A stretch of 64,000 bases of DNA from the NCBI GenBank assembly GCA_949751835.1, contig CATKHK010000058.1:124001-188000 (forward strand), read 5' to 3'. Made by a program: the position numbers and the translations under genes. The stretch is from Blepharisma japonicum. Its lineage: Eukaryota > Ciliophora > Heterotrichea > Heterotrichida > Blepharismidae. The notes under the pieces were generated by a model. The model was not told the DNA's origin and did no database searches. It saw only the letters and a program-made list of their open reading frames with translations. Positions 63,261-64,000 of this stretch are shown one piece after another (position 1 is the stretch's first letter; each line of letters opens with the position of its first letter).

Positions 63261-64000
63261 ATGCTTACAGAATTTGCAGTCGGAGAAAAAGAAAACAATG
63301 ATTTTCACGAATTTTTATCTCATTCAGTTTTTACTAGTAAGTGAAAAGAGTATGTTTATGGCTTTTTAGGGCAAATTTTCAAGGAAAAATACAATCACAA
63401 AACGAAGTGGCAAGCTCAGCTATTTTTTGAAATTTTGGTCAACTTAATATTGATGCTTCAGCTTTCAGCGTTAACATGATATCCAAATATGAACCCGGCC
63501 GGCTGAGACTCATTTGTAGGGTTTTGACAAGGAATTGCATTTGCCAGCTATGATGAATTTTGCGTTGACTATGAAGCCATGGATTTTTGTTTTTTTGGGA
63601 CAGTTTCTCTGATCGGCGCTTGTTTAGCATCTTTTGCTGTCTTTGGACTTTATATTTATTTGGGTAAAGATATTCCAGTAATTGTTGCAATTTTACCTAG
63701 AAAGATAGCAATGCTACTAACATCAATATGCATAATTCCAAGCACGCTAATACTCACTCTTGTAATAAAATATTCTTCGGTAAATAAAAGTATTATTGAA
63801 GAATATTCAGGAGCAGTTTCCTCTGAAATTTGCAATTATGGGCCTGCTGGGATTGCTGCTGCAGTCTTTTGCCTTCTAATTTTGATTTTTATAAATTATT
63901 TCAGTGAATCTTTCTGCTGTGATATGAAGCACTCCCATTCAAAAACCAACATAAAAGCCAGATCATGTGCAGAAAATGACTTAAATAGAAGATGATATTA
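63261..64000 (+). CDS. Paralogue 14: multi-pass membrane PAS protein (N-terminal part only)
   Basis: ATG 63261 begins MLTEFAVGEKENNDFHEFL and the frame is open to the window edge (about 246 codons) when TGA is Trp, for example at TSKWKEYVYGF, GWDSF and GFWQG. It holds helices 1 to 4 and the loop CDMKHSHSKTNIKARS. The region FCFFGTVSLIGACLASF, PRKIAMLLTSICIIPS and NYGPAG is nearest to paralogues 5, 10 and 12. The PAS part lies outside the window. Confidence 0.88.

Larger units (their letters stand above)
1..64000. repeat. Tandem cluster of 14 paralogous membrane PAS-protein genes
   Basis: Fourteen genes of one family fill the window with no other confident gene between them. Each unit is about 4.2 kb of gene plus 0.1 to 1.7 kb of spacer. 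Members share the same helix layout, the HSHxxxNxKARS loop, the WEFNYC and LARIKLSKI motifs, the PAS-like domain, the LADRDSKN motif and two intron sites. Both ends of the window cut a member, so the cluster continues outwards. Spacers are mostly unlike one another by eye, so the array is old apart from the gene 1/2 pair. Confidence 0.93.

Noticed and set aside
1-64000. CRISPR array, insertion sequence, retroelement or other mobile element as the cause of the repeats
   Set aside because: The repeated units are whole genes with introns and diverged spacers; no short regular repeats, terminal repeats, transposase, reverse transcriptase or integrase motifs were seen.
1-64000. Bacterial two-component or chemoreceptor operon, suggested by PAS plus membrane helices
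   Set aside because: No kinase, HAMP or methyl-accepting region is present, genes contain introns, and spacers and code are those of a ciliate.

Overview
The window is AT-rich eukaryotic DNA that reads best as a heterotrich ciliate, most likely Blepharisma. Two things show this. UGA is read as tryptophan: dozens of in-frame TGA codons fall where paralogues carry TGG, while TAA and TAG end the proteins. All introns I can place (25) are exactly 15 nt, run from GTA to AG, and are very AT-rich. Each protein is open from start to stop only if both rules are used; under the standard code every gene falls apart into seven to ten false pieces.

The whole 64 kb is one tandem cluster of a single gene family: 14 paralogues, 12 complete (1365 to 1404 aa) and one cut at each window edge. 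I number them 1 to 14 by position. Orientation is: 1-2 minus, 3 plus, 4-10 minus, 11-12 plus, 13 minus, 14 plus. I found no other confident gene, no RNA gene and no mobile element. Eleven spacers exceed 300 bp; the two convergent pairs (3/4 and 12/13) end only 77 and 179 bp apart.

All members share one design. A short N-terminal tail leads to about eight membrane helices with a conserved loop of the form CD(I/M)(K/R)HSHxxxNxKARS between helices 4 and 5. A long cytosolic helical region follows (FERKFRHLL, then WEFNYC, then LARIKLSKI motifs), then a PAS-like domain starting near residue 560, then a variable Ser/Lys-rich linker. Four more helices surround two predicted outside domains, and the tail is short. 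This resembles the large ciliate class of multi-pass PAS proteins related to Dictyostelium tiny macrocysts B/C (TmcB/TmcC); that name is an inference from motifs, not a search result. The likely role is a membrane sensor whose ligand is unknown.

The family shows its history. Genes 1 and 2 are a recent duplicate pair and share an upstream 19-mer. Genes 6 to 9 form one adjacent subclade lying between the sisters 5 and 10, with 12 (and probably 14) related to these two. Genes 4 and 11 pair together, and 3 and 13 are more divergent. Two introns sit at the same two sites in all 12 complete genes; gene 3 has a third, and one intron of gene 13 lacks any stop codon.
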